Below, in pieces: positions 1 to 5,732 of a DNA stretch of 5,732 nt; the stretch's first letter is position 1; each line of letters begins with the position of its first letter. The notes under the pieces are model-generated. The model saw only the letters and a list, made by a program, of their open reading frames with translations, was not told where the DNA came from and did no database searches. The position numbers were made by a program, and so were the translations under genes. The DNA is from Oscillospiraceae bacterium (lineage in GTDB: Bacteria; Bacillota; Clostridia; Oscillospirales; Oscillospiraceae): assembly GCA_021199595.1 (NCBI GenBank), contig JAJQHT010000215.1, forward strand, positions 1 to 5,732. The letters are read 5' to 3'.

Positions 1-1026
1 GTGCAGGAGGGGGTAATTTTCCTCCCGCGTCCCGCAGCCGCCGCCGGTGGCGATACCGGCCCCGGAGTCCGTTCCAAGTTCAGCCCGGACGGCGGTCTCC
101 TCCGCCCGGAACCCCGCCTCACCCCCGGCGGCGAACAGCGCCGGGATGGACTGGCCGGTTTTTTCGACCACCTGCTCGTCCGCGTCATAAAAGGGGCGGT
201 TCAGGGCCTTGGCCAGAGCCTGGCCGATGGTGGTTTTGCCGCAGCCGGGCATACCGATGAGGATGATGTTTTCCATCTGGCGGGAGAGAGTGGCGACGAT
301 CTCCGTCACCCGCCCGTCCGAGATGGAATGATTCAAAAACAGCTCCGCGCTGCGCCTTGCCTGGGCCACCAGCATGGAAAGCCCCCCGGCGCGGGGCAGA
401 CCCAGGGCCTCCGCCTCCAGCAGCAGTTGGGTGCGCTGGGGGTTATATACTACGTCCAGCACCCCCTGACAGGCGGGAAAGTCCGCCACGGTCACGGGGG
501 AGACCCCTGTGTTGGGATACATCCCCAGGGGCGTGGTGTTCACCAGCAGCCTCGCGTCCCGGTGGCGGTCAAGATTGTCGTAGTTGTCCGGCCCGGAGCG
601 GGATATGGTGACGATTGGCCCCGCGCCCAAATCCGCCAGGGCGGCCTTCACCGCGAGAGACGCACCCCCGGAGCCGAAGACCAGGGCCTTGCCCCCGGCC
701 GCGCAGATGCCGGCGCTTTTCACCATATGGACAAAACCGTCGTAATCCGTGTTGTCCCCGTGCCAGCCGTCGCTGTGGCGGGTCAGGGTGTTCACGCTGC
801 CGATGCGGCGCGCCGCGTCGGAGAGCTTGGCGCAGTAGGGGATGACGTCCTTTTTATAGGGGATGGTCACGTTCATGCCCGCGAGGGGCGTGGTGGTGAG
901 AAAATCCCCCAGCGCCTCCGGCTCTGTCTCATACAGGCGGTAATCGTAATCCGCCAGCATGGCGTGTATCTGGGGCGACCAGCTATGGCCCAGCGTCCGG
1001 CCCAGAAGACCATATTTATTCTCCAT
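1..1026 (-). CDS. aroE-aroK: Bifunctional shikimate dehydrogenase / shikimate kinase (AroE-AroK fusion), partial at the left edge
   Basis: 342 codons are visible, running open to the window edge, so the C-terminus is missing. Residues 1-245 form a shikimate dehydrogenase, which reduces 3-dehydroshikimate with NADPH. Visible are the shikimate-binding serines in HSWSP (S15, S17), NVTIPYK with catalytic K58, GSVNT (N79), GDNTDYDGF (D94), the nucleotide loop FGSGGAS (117-123), R143 at the place of the NADP-binding arginine of the usual NRT motif, NTTPLGM (163-169) and GGLSMLVAQA (214-223). Residues 251-342 start a shikimate kinase, which phosphorylates shikimate with ATP: Walker A GMPGCGKT (258-265), DAD (281-283), FRAEE with R306, and the shikimate-binding ATGGG (326-330). 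The two domains are joined in frame with almost no linker. The ATG at 1026-1024 sits 5 bases after a GGAGGG and overlaps the chorismate mutase gene by 11 bases. The dehydrogenase part is shorter than the usual 270 residues or so, mainly after R143. Known: the families; inferred: that both activities are present. Confidence 0.93.
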   Translation of the reverse strand, partial: MENKYGLLGRTLGHSWSPQIHAMLADYDYRLYETEPEALGDFLTTTPLAGMNVTIPYKKDVIPYCAKLSDAARRIGSVNTLTRHSDGWHGDNTDYDGFVHMVKSAGICAAGGKALVFGSGGASLAVKAALADLGAGPIVTISRSGPDNYDNLDRHRDARLLVNTTPLGMYPNTGVSPVTVADFPACQGVLDVVYNPQRTQLLLEAEALGLPRAGGLSMLVAQARRSAELFLNHSISDGRVTEIVATLSRQMENIILIGMPGCGKTTIGQALAKALNRPFYDADEQVVEKTGQSIPALFAAGGEAGFRAEETAVRAELGTDSGAGIATGGGCGTREENYPLLH

Positions 1027-1294
1027 GGGAACCCTCCATAAGCCTGGTCTGCCAGCTGCGGCTGGCGGCGAGGATGTGGACGTATACATCCCGCAGGGCG
1101 TCGCCGGTTTCCGGGCGGCACAGGGCCTGGATGGCGGCGAGCTTTTCCTCCTCCCGCGCCTCGTCCAGCACGGGCAGGCCATTTTCCAGCTTATAGTGGG
1201 CGATGCCCTCCGCGACGTCCAGCCGCTGCTCCAGCAGGGCCACGATCTGTCTGTCCAGGTCGTCTATCTGTTCTCGCAACTGAGATAATTCCAT
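1016..1294 (-). CDS. Chorismate mutase, AroQ class, monofunctional
   Basis: A 92-residue all-helical chorismate mutase, which rearranges chorismate to prephenate, the branch point to tyrosine and phenylalanine. It aligns over its whole length with the chorismate mutase domain of E. coli PheA. All the active-site positions I could place are kept: R7 (E. coli R11), R24 (R28), K35 (K39), D44 (D48), R47 (R51), S78 (S84) and Q82 (Q88). There is no fused dehydratase, dehydrogenase or DAHP synthase domain and no signal peptide, so it should be a cytoplasmic, probably dimeric enzyme. The ATG at 1294-1292 follows AAGGGG with a 10-base spacer. The gene begins 14 bases after aroC stops, and its own TAA lies 11 bases inside the next gene. 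It supplies prephenate to the TyrA encoded upstream in the same operon. It could equally be named aroH, pheA1 or aroQ depending on the scheme, so I give no symbol. Confidence 0.94.
   Translation of the reverse strand: MELSQLREQIDDLDRQIVALLEQRLDVAEGIAHYKLENGLPVLDEAREEEKLAAIQALCRPETGDALRDVYVHILAASRSWQTRLMEGSHGE
1032..1037 (-). promoter_or_regulatory. Ribosome binding site of aroE-aroK
   Basis: The minus strand reads GGAGGG, followed by 5 bases and then the ATG at 1026. It lies inside the last codons of the chorismate mutase gene. This fixes the start of the fusion protein, and no competing in-frame start with a better site is visible. Confidence 0.75.
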
Positions 1295-1304
1295 AGGTCG
1301 TTTT

Positions 1305-1310
1305 CCCCTT
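1305..1310 (-). promoter_or_regulatory. Ribosome binding site of the chorismate mutase gene
   Basis: The minus strand reads AAGGGG, 10 bases before the ATG at 1294, and overlaps the TAA stop of aroC (1311-1309). This is the only true gap between genes in the window apart from one single base. At 14 bases it is too short for a promoter or terminator of its own. Confidence 0.55.
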
Positions 1311-2313
1311 ATCTGTTATTTTCCAGCAGCGCGTCATAAATGGCGCAGGCGGCGGCGGCCTCCATGCACGGGACGGCCCTTGGCACGATGCAGGGGTCAT
1401 GCCGCCCGGAGACGGTGAGCTTCACACTTTCTCCGGTGGTCAGGTCAACGCTGTCCTGCTCGATGCCGATGGAGGGGGTGGGCTTGACGGCGGCCCTAAA
1501 TACGATGGGCATACCGCTGGTGATGCCGCCAAGAATCCCCCCGTGGTTGTTGGTGCGGGTGCGGACGACGCCGGAGGCGTCATAATAAAACGGGTCGTTG
1601 TTCTGGCTGCCGGTGAGTCCGGCGGCGGCGAAACCGGCCCCGAACTCGATGCCCTTCACGGCGGGGATGGCAAACACCGCCTGACTGATGCGGTTTTCCA
1701 TGCCGCCGAACATCGGCTCGCCCAGCCCCGCCGGGACGCCTTCGCACACGCACTCTATCACCCCGCCAAGGGAATCTCCGGCGGCTTTGGCCGCATCAAG
1801 TCCGGCGCGCATTTTCTCCGGCTCCGTCTCCCCGCCGATGGAGAGAATACGGGCGCGGATGGAAACGCCCTCCCGCTCCAGAAGCTGAAGCGCAAGCCCT
1901 CCAGCGATGCAGAGCGGCGCTGTGAGGCGGCCCGAAAACTGCCCGCCTCCGGCCACATCCCGCGCGTCGCCATATTTGACCCAGGCGGTGTAATCCGCGT
2001 GACCGGGGCGTGGGACGCGGCGGAGGTTTTCATAGTCCCCGCTGCGGGTGTTGGTGTTATAGATAACCGCTGTCACCGGCGCGCCGCAGGTGTGGCCGTC
2101 CACAAGACCCGCTATAAACTCCGGCCTGTCCGCCTCCTTCCGGGGGGTGGAATACGGACCCTGGCCCGGCGCACGGCGGGCCAGAAAGGCCCCCAGTGCC
2201 TCCATATCCGGGGCAAATCCGGCGGGCAGCCCCTCGATGGTCACGCCGATGGCCGGGGCGTGGGACTGGCCGAAGATGGTGAAGCGGTAGCGGCTTCCGA
2301 AGCTGTTGCTCAT
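1309..2313 (-). CDS. aroC: Chorismate synthase
   Basis: 334 residues; converts EPSP to chorismate with loss of phosphate, using reduced FMN, the last step of the common pathway. The family signatures run the length of the protein: FGQSHAPAIGV with catalytic H18, RRAPGQGPYSTPRKEAD (46-62), RPGHADYT with catalytic H105, GGGQFSGRLTA (122-132), KGIEFGAGFA (220-229), the FMN-binding TNNHGGILGGITSGMPI (255-270), KPTPSI (277-282), and the C-terminal RHDPCIVPRAVP (304-315). The GQSHA and QFSGR forms differ from the textbook GESHG and RSSAR, a variation I associate with Clostridia. The protein is somewhat shorter than the 350-390 residues common in the family, but it is complete. The ATG at 2313 forms an ATGA overlap with the aroA stop and has a very strong ribosome binding site. 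The source of reduced FMN (a flavin reductase) is not encoded in the window. Confidence 0.97.
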   Translation of the reverse strand: MSNSFGSRYRFTIFGQSHAPAIGVTIEGLPAGFAPDMEALGAFLARRAPGQGPYSTPRKEADRPEFIAGLVDGHTCGAPVTAVIYNTNTRSGDYENLRRVPRPGHADYTAWVKYGDARDVAGGGQFSGRLTAPLCIAGGLALQLLEREGVSIRARILSIGGETEPEKMRAGLDAAKAAGDSLGGVIECVCEGVPAGLGEPMFGGMENRISQAVFAIPAVKGIEFGAGFAAAGLTGSQNNDPFYYDASGVVRTRTNNHGGILGGITSGMPIVFRAAVKPTPSIGIEQDSVDLTTGESVKLTVSGRHDPCIVPRAVPCMEAAAACAIYDALLENNR

Positions 2314-3533
2314 GGCTCCTCCTCCAGCGTGACGCGGCCACCCAGCCGCTGATAATCCGCCCAGAAGGCGGGATAGGACTTGTTCACCGCCTGCGCTCCG
2401 TGGAGAATGACCGGCCCTGTGCAGGCAATGGCGGCGACAGCCGCGCTCATGGCGATGCGGTGGTCGTTGGCGCTGTCCACCTCGCCCCCGGCAAGCTGGG
2501 CCTTTCCGCGCACAACAAGTCCCTCCGGCAGCTCCTTCACATCCGCCCCCAGGGCGGAGAGCAGCGCGGCGGTGGTTTGGAGGCGGTCGCTCTCCTTGAT
2601 GCGGAGCCGCCCGGCGTTGATAAACTGGGTCTCCCCAGGGCTGACGGCGGCCAGCACGGAGAGAACGGGGACAAGGTCGGGAACATCCCGGCAGTCTATC
2701 ACGGCGCTGCCCGCGGCGATACGCAGCGACAGGGCCTCCGCCGCCTTATCCCCCTGGGGGGAGCTGGGGTCAAGGCCCGTGATGTTCAGGGTGCCGCCCA
2801 GGATCCTGTCCGCCGCGATCCAGAAGGCCCCGTTCGACCAGTCGCCCTCCACCTTCGCAGCGCCGGGGGAGACATAGCGCTGCCCGGCGGGCAGGGTATA
2901 GCCCCCGTCCTCCAACACGCTGTTGACGCTGAAAAGGGCCTGGGCCTGGATGGTCATGTCCAGATAGGCGGCGGATTCCAGCGTCCCCGTGAGCTGGATG
3001 CGGTTCGCGCCGTCCAGCAGCGGCAGGGCAAACAGCAGCCCGCTGATGAACTGGGAGGATATGCCCGCGTCCAGGGTATAGTCCCCGCCGGTGAGCTGGC
3101 CGGAGACGGCAATGCACTCATGGCTGGGCTTTGTCAAAACTGCCCCGTGGCGCTCCAGCTCCTCCCACAGCGGGGAGAGGGGCCTGTCTGGCAGGCGTCC
3201 GCCCATGCGGATCTCAGCATTTGCGCCCAGGGCGCACACCACCGGCAGCAAAAACCGCAGGGTGGAGCCGCTCTCCCCGCAGTCCAGCACAGGCCGGGTC
3301 GCCGGTGTGGAGATGGGCCGGACGGTGAAGACCCCGTCCGTATAGTCAATATCCGCGCCCAAGGCCCGCAGGCAGTTCGCCGTGGCGGTGATGTCCGCCG
3401 AGAGGGTGGGGCAGGCAATGGTGGTCGTCTTATCCGCCAGGGCCGCGCATATCAGCAGCCGGTGGGCCTGGGATTTGGAGGCGATGGCCGGTATATCCCC
3501 GCTGAGGGGAGAGGGGTAGATGGTGGCTTTCAT
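2310..3533 (-). CDS. aroA: 3-phosphoshikimate 1-carboxyvinyltransferase (EPSP synthase)
   Basis: 407 residues; transfers the enolpyruvyl group of PEP to shikimate-3-phosphate. The core residues of the two-domain fold are visible: K20-S21 and R25 in ASKSQAHR, the PEP loop CGESGSTLRF (85-94), R117 in LPDRPL, SSQ (159-161), D286 in VPDLVP (E. coli catalytic D313), E314 and R317 in RIKESDRL (E341, R344), DHRIAM (357-362), and K385 near the C-terminus (K411). Length is close to the usual 420-430. The start is the ATG at 3533, one base after the aroB stop. An in-frame ATG at 3620 would add 29 residues lying wholly over aroB and unlike any EPSP synthase N-terminus, so I reject it. The upstream GGGA is only a weak ribosome binding site, suggesting coupling to aroB translation. 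The PEP loop differs from E. coli at the position of P101 (F94) and nearby. The stop overlaps the aroC start as ATGA. Confidence 0.97.
   Translation of the reverse strand: MKATIYPSPLSGDIPAIASKSQAHRLLICAALADKTTTIACPTLSADITATANCLRALGADIDYTDGVFTVRPISTPATRPVLDCGESGSTLRFLLPVVCALGANAEIRMGGRLPDRPLSPLWEELERHGAVLTKPSHECIAVSGQLTGGDYTLDAGISSQFISGLLFALPLLDGANRIQLTGTLESAAYLDMTIQAQALFSVNSVLEDGGYTLPAGQRYVSPGAAKVEGDWSNGAFWIAADRILGGTLNITGLDPSSPQGDKAAEALSLRIAAGSAVIDCRDVPDLVPVLSVLAAVSPGETQFINAGRLRIKESDRLQTTAALLSALGADVKELPEGLVVRGKAQLAGGEVDSANDHRIAMSAAVAAIACTGPVILHGAQAVNKSYPAFWADYQRLGGRVTLEEEP
2318..2325 (-). promoter_or_regulatory. Strong ribosome binding site of aroC inside the aroA 3' end
   Basis: The minus strand reads GGAGGAGG, 4 bases before the aroC ATG at 2313. 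The same bases encode part of the acidic LEEEP tail of AroA, so the AroA C-terminus appears shaped by the need for this site. It is the best match to the anti-Shine-Dalgarno sequence in the window. Confidence 0.75.
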
Positions 3534-3534
3534 G

Positions 3535-4593
3535 TCACATTCCCGCTTCCATAAAGTGATAAAGGGCCGTGTCGTCCATGGAGTGCATGGAGCATAGGCC
3601 GATCTTTTCCGGCACCACAAGGTTCATATGGCTGCCGGCGTGCTTTTTGTCTGAGAGCATCGGCTCCATCAGCCGGTCGAGGGGGATGTCCGTTTCCGTG
3701 GGCAGGCCGAATTTTTGCAGCAGCGCACACACCCGCTCCGGCACCTCCGGGGCGCAGAGATCGTTTTTCCCGGCGGCCCGGCACACGACGGCGGTGCCGA
3801 TGGCCACGGCCTTTCCGTGGGAGACGGAAAAATCGCTGCAAGCCTCTATGGCGTGGGCCAGCGTGTGCCCCAGATTCAGAAGCCCCCGCCGCCCGCCGGC
3901 ATCCCGCTCGTCCTCGCCCACCACGTCCCGCTTGAAGCGGACGCACTGGGCAATGACCTCCTCGCGGGGAAAATCCTTCCCCTCCCGTTCCAGCAGGGAG
4001 AACAGACCGTCGTCGAACAGGACGGCGTATTTTATCACCTCGGCGCAGCCGTCGGTGAAAATATCCCCCGGCAGCGTGGCGAGCGTGTCCGTGTCGCACA
4101 GCACATAGGCGGGCTGCCAGAAAGCGCCCATGAGATTCTTCCCGGCGGGCAGATCCACGGCGGTTTTGCCGCCCACGGAGGAATCCACCGCCGCGAGAAG
4201 CGTTGTGGGAACCTGGATATAGTCGATGCCCCGCATATACACGGCGGCGGCAAGCCCTGTCAGGTCGCCGGTCATGCCGCCCCCCAGGGCGACGATGCAG
4301 TCGCTCCGGGTCAGGCGCTGGCCGGTCACGAAATCCAGCAGCGTTATGAGGCTCTCCGCCGTCTTGCTGGCCTCCCCGTGGGGCAGGATGTATGCTTCCC
4401 CGGCGAGACCGGCGGCCCGGAGGCTTTCCAGCGCCTTACCGCCCCACAGGGGGGCCACGGCGTCGTCCGTCACCAGGACAAAGCGCTCCGCCCTGGGACA
4501 CAGCGCTTTTGTGCTTTGTCCCAGACCGGGGAGCAGCCCCTGGCCGATATGCACCTGATAGGAGCGGGAGGCCCGCACGTCAATGGAAATCAT
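3535..4593 (-). CDS. aroB: 3-dehydroquinate synthase
   Basis: 352 residues; an NAD- and metal-dependent enzyme that cyclises DAHP to 3-dehydroquinate, the second step of the pathway. Visible are LPHGEASKT (70-77), the dinucleotide motif ALGGGMTGDLTG (102-113), YMRGIDYIQVPTTLLA (119-134), VDSSVGGKT (136-144), GKNLMGAFWQP (151-161), and the three metal ligands E185 (CAEVIKYA), H243 (NLGHTLAHAIE) and H259 (SHGKAV). The last motif has K260 where most family members have Glu (HGEAV). SDKKHAG (314-320) is near the C-terminus. The ATG at 4593 shares ATGA with the tyrA stop. An AAGGAA lies 11 bases upstream, inside tyrA. An in-frame ATG at 4869 exists but would add 92 residues overlapping tyrA with no resemblance to AroB. 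The codons for residues 24-34 contain a strong imperfect hairpin, listed separately. Confidence 0.97.
   Translation of the reverse strand: MISIDVRASRSYQVHIGQGLLPGLGQSTKALCPRAERFVLVTDDAVAPLWGGKALESLRAAGLAGEAYILPHGEASKTAESLITLLDFVTGQRLTRSDCIVALGGGMTGDLTGLAAAVYMRGIDYIQVPTTLLAAVDSSVGGKTAVDLPAGKNLMGAFWQPAYVLCDTDTLATLPGDIFTDGCAEVIKYAVLFDDGLFSLLEREGKDFPREEVIAQCVRFKRDVVGEDERDAGGRRGLLNLGHTLAHAIEACSDFSVSHGKAVAIGTAVVCRAAGKNDLCAPEVPERVCALLQKFGLPTETDIPLDRLMEPMLSDKKHAGSHMNLVVPEKIGLCSMHSMDDTALYHFMEAGM
4493..4524 (-). repeat. Imperfect 14-base inverted repeat (hairpin) inside the 5' part of aroB
   Basis: Arms 4493-4506 and 4511-4524 pair at 12 of 14 positions, including an uninterrupted outer 8 base pairs (CTGGGACA with TGTCCCAG), around a 4-base loop that reads AAAA in the mRNA. 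The mismatches are at 4501/4516 and 4505/4512. It begins 69 bases after the aroB start, encodes residues 24-34, and is not followed by a run of T on the coding strand, so it is not an intrinsic terminator. It may be chance in GC-rich DNA or an mRNA structure affecting translation or stability. Confidence 0.5.
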
Positions 4594-5423
4594 CCGTCGA
4601 TTTGTTCCTTTCTCTTCCGGCCCTCGTCCAGAAGCGCCCGCAGGGCGGGCTGGTCGGCGTTCGCCAGGGCGTCCCGGTATTGGTTCAGATTTTCCAGCAA
4701 TCCATCCAGCTCGGAGAGGATATTTGCCCGGTTGTCCAGCAGAAGCTCGCTCCACATATCCGGGTTCAGCCAGGCCACGCGGGTCAGGTCGCGGTAGCTT
4801 CCGGCGGAGAAGCCCCGGTGCGTTCCGGCGGTAGGGCTTTTGATGTAGGCATTTGAAACTACATGGCACAGCTGGGAGGTGAAGGCGATCATCTCGTCGT
4901 GCTGCTTCGCAGTGGTGACGCTGATGGGGCCGAAGCCTGCCGGCTTCAAAAGGGATTTTACTCTCGCGAGAAACGCCGCGTCGTCATACACAGGGGGGAC
5001 GATGACCATGGGGGCGCGGTCAAACATATTAGCCTTCGCGTATTTCAGTCCCGAAAACTGGGTGCCGCCCATGGGATGCCCGCCCACGAAGGTGAAGCCG
5101 TGCGCCGCCGCGAGGGGAAACGCGAAGTCGCACATGGCCTGCTTCACGCCCACGCAGTCCATCACGATGCCGGTTTTGGAAAAATCATCCGCGTGGGCTT
5201 CCAGATAATCCATGCTTGCCTGGGGATAGGTGGAAATCAGCGCCAGGTCGCATTCAACCAGCCGGTCAGGGGTGAGAACGCCGTCTATGTCGCCGGCTAT
5301 CTGGGCAAATTCCACAGTGGACTCGTCGATGTCATAGCCCAGGACGGTGATGTCCTGGTTTCGTTTGTATGCCTTGGCCAGGGAGCCTCCGATGAGGCCC
5401 AGGCCCACGATGCCGATTGTCAT
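4590..5423 (-). CDS. tyrA: Prephenate dehydrogenase, TyrA family, without ACT or mutase domain
   Basis: 277 residues; oxidatively decarboxylates prephenate to 4-hydroxyphenylpyruvate for tyrosine. The N-terminal Rossmann fold has GLGLIGGS (7-14) and an acidic residue after the second strand (GYDID, D31), which favours NAD over NADP. The catalytic motif GGHPMGG (114-120) holds H116, at the place of E. coli TyrA H197. [17 protein letters not shown] (173-189) and [10 protein letters not shown] (209-218) complete the helical dimerisation and prephenate-binding domain. No C-terminal ACT domain follows, so feedback control by tyrosine through such a domain is not expected. No chorismate mutase domain is fused, which fits the separate mutase gene downstream. 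The ATG at 5423 makes an ATGA overlap with the DAHP synthase stop and has GGAGG 10 bases upstream (5434-5438). An in-frame ATG at 5507 would add 28 residues before the Rossmann motif and is rejected. Arogenate as an alternative substrate cannot be excluded from sequence. Confidence 0.95.
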   Translation of the reverse strand: MTIGIVGLGLIGGSLAKAYKRNQDITVLGYDIDESTVEFAQIAGDIDGVLTPDRLVECDLALISTYPQASMDYLEAHADDFSKTGIVMDCVGVKQAMCDFAFPLAAAHGFTFVGGHPMGGTQFSGLKYAKANMFDRAPMVIVPPVYDDAAFLARVKSLLKPAGFGPISVTTAKQHDEMIAFTSQLCHVVSNAYIKSPTAGTHRGFSAGSYRDLTRVAWLNPDMWSELLLDNRANILSELDGLLENLNQYRDALANADQPALRALLDEGRKRKEQIDG

Positions 5424-5732
5424 TCCTTGATAGCCTCCAGAACCTTGCGGATCTGCTTCATCAGCGTGTCGAACTGGGCGGGGGTCAGGGACTGCGCGCC
5501 GTCGCAAAGGGCGTGGAGTGGATCGTTGTGCACCTCTACCATCAGGCCGTCCGCGCCGCAGGCGGCGGCAGCCAGGGCCATGGAGGGGACAAGGTCGGAG
5601 TGGCCGGTGGCATGGCTGGGGTCAACAATGACCGGCAGATGGGTCAGCTGGTGCAGAACGGGGACGCAGGACAGGTCAAGGGTGTTGCGGGTGTAGGTCT
5701 CGAAGGTGCGGATGCCCCGCTCGCAGAGGATG
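5420..5732 (-). CDS. aroF: 3-deoxy-7-phosphoheptulonate (DAHP) synthase, type I-beta, C-terminal part only
   Basis: The last 103 residues of a DAHP synthase, which condenses PEP with erythrose-4-phosphate at the entry of the pathway. The N-terminus lies beyond the right edge. The visible part has the type I-beta (KDO8P synthase-like) style known from Bacillus and Thermotoga: [17 protein letters not shown] (3-19 of the fragment), [11 protein letters not shown] with metal ligand H40, MVEVHNDP with metal ligand E66, and CDGAQSL with metal ligand D77. Whether a regulatory domain (ferredoxin-like or chorismate mutase) sits at the N-terminus cannot be seen. The TGA stop overlaps the tyrA ATG as ATGA. 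As the first gene seen in the direction of transcription it may be near the operon promoter, but that is not shown. The symbol follows common use for this subtype and could differ between genomes. Confidence 0.94.
   Translation of the reverse strand, partial: ILCERGIRTFETYTRNTLDLSCVPVLHQLTHLPVIVDPSHATGHSDLVPSMALAAAACGADGLMVEVHNDPLHALCDGAQSLTPAQFDTLMKQIRKVLEAIKE

Noticed and set aside
274..276. Separate shikimate kinase gene starting at the ATG at 276
   Set aside because: The frame is continuous with the dehydrogenase, there is no stop between them, and no Shine-Dalgarno sequence precedes this Met, so a fusion is the simpler reading.
1..1041. Long open frame on the plus strand across the aroE-aroK gene (346 codons), and similar plus-strand frames at 1399-2352, 2400-3554, 3715-4797 and 4863-5696
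   Set aside because: Each lies in exact codon register opposite a well-supported minus-strand gene. In that register a stop appears only where the real gene uses TTA, CTA or TCA, codons that are rare in these GC-rich genes. The predicted plus-strand proteins are low-complexity, rich in Gly, Arg and Pro, and show no recognisable family.
1051..1066. Small perfect hairpin GCCAGC-TGCG-GCTGGC near the 3' end of the mutase gene, considered as a terminator
   Set aside because: It lies inside coding sequence, has no T-run after it on the minus strand, and six-base stems of this kind are expected by chance in GC-rich DNA.
3534..3620. Extended N-terminus of aroA from an ATG at 3620
   Set aside because: The extra 29 residues overlap aroB and do not resemble an EPSP synthase start. 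The ATG at 3533 directly precedes the conserved N-terminal strand and fits the operon spacing.
4594..4869. Extended N-terminus of aroB from an ATG at 4869
   Set aside because: The 92 added residues are an out-of-frame reading of tyrA. The ATG at 4593 shares ATGA with the tyrA stop and starts the normal AroB N-terminus.
5424..5507. Extended N-terminus of tyrA from an ATG at 5507
   Set aside because: It would put 28 basic, unrelated residues before the Rossmann motif, which normally lies at the extreme N-terminus, and it overlaps the DAHP synthase coding region.

Overview
The window is a tightly packed block of aromatic amino acid (shikimate/chorismate) biosynthesis genes, all on the minus strand, so transcription runs from the right edge to the left edge. 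Base composition is GC-rich, clearly above 60% by eye. The protein style (type I-beta DAHP synthase, chorismate synthase with a FGQSHA rather than GESHG motif, free-standing chorismate mutase, compact enzymes, AGGAGG-type ribosome binding sites) suggests a GC-rich Clostridia member of the Bacillota, perhaps of the Oscillospiraceae type. That taxonomic call is inference from sequence style only.

Layout in transcription order: the 3' end of a type I-beta DAHP synthase (5420-5732, cut by the right edge); prephenate dehydrogenase tyrA (4590-5423); 3-dehydroquinate synthase aroB (3535-4593); EPSP synthase aroA (2310-3533); chorismate synthase aroC (1309-2313); an AroQ-class chorismate mutase (1016-1294); and a fused shikimate dehydrogenase-shikimate kinase, AroE-AroK (1-1026, cut by the left edge inside the kinase domain). 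Only about 15 bases are non-coding. Three junctions are ATGA stop/start overlaps, one has a single-base gap, one is an 11-base overlap and one a 14-base gap. This is the signature of one polycistronic, translationally coupled operon. Its promoter must lie beyond the right edge and its terminator beyond the left edge.

Together the genes encode DAHP synthase, DHQ synthase, shikimate dehydrogenase, shikimate kinase, EPSP synthase and chorismate synthase. That is every step from erythrose-4-phosphate plus PEP to chorismate except 3-dehydroquinate dehydratase (aroD/aroQ type), which is not in the window. Chorismate mutase and prephenate dehydrogenase then lead toward tyrosine; prephenate dehydratase (pheA) is not seen. 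Catalytic residues are intact wherever I could align them from memory.

I found no mobile element, CRISPR array, RNA gene or new system. The points most worth a second look are the AroE-AroK fusion, the missing dehydratase, the substituted PEP/glyphosate loop of AroA, and a 32-base imperfect hairpin inside the start of aroB. Long open frames on the plus strand are antisense shadows and are not annotated.
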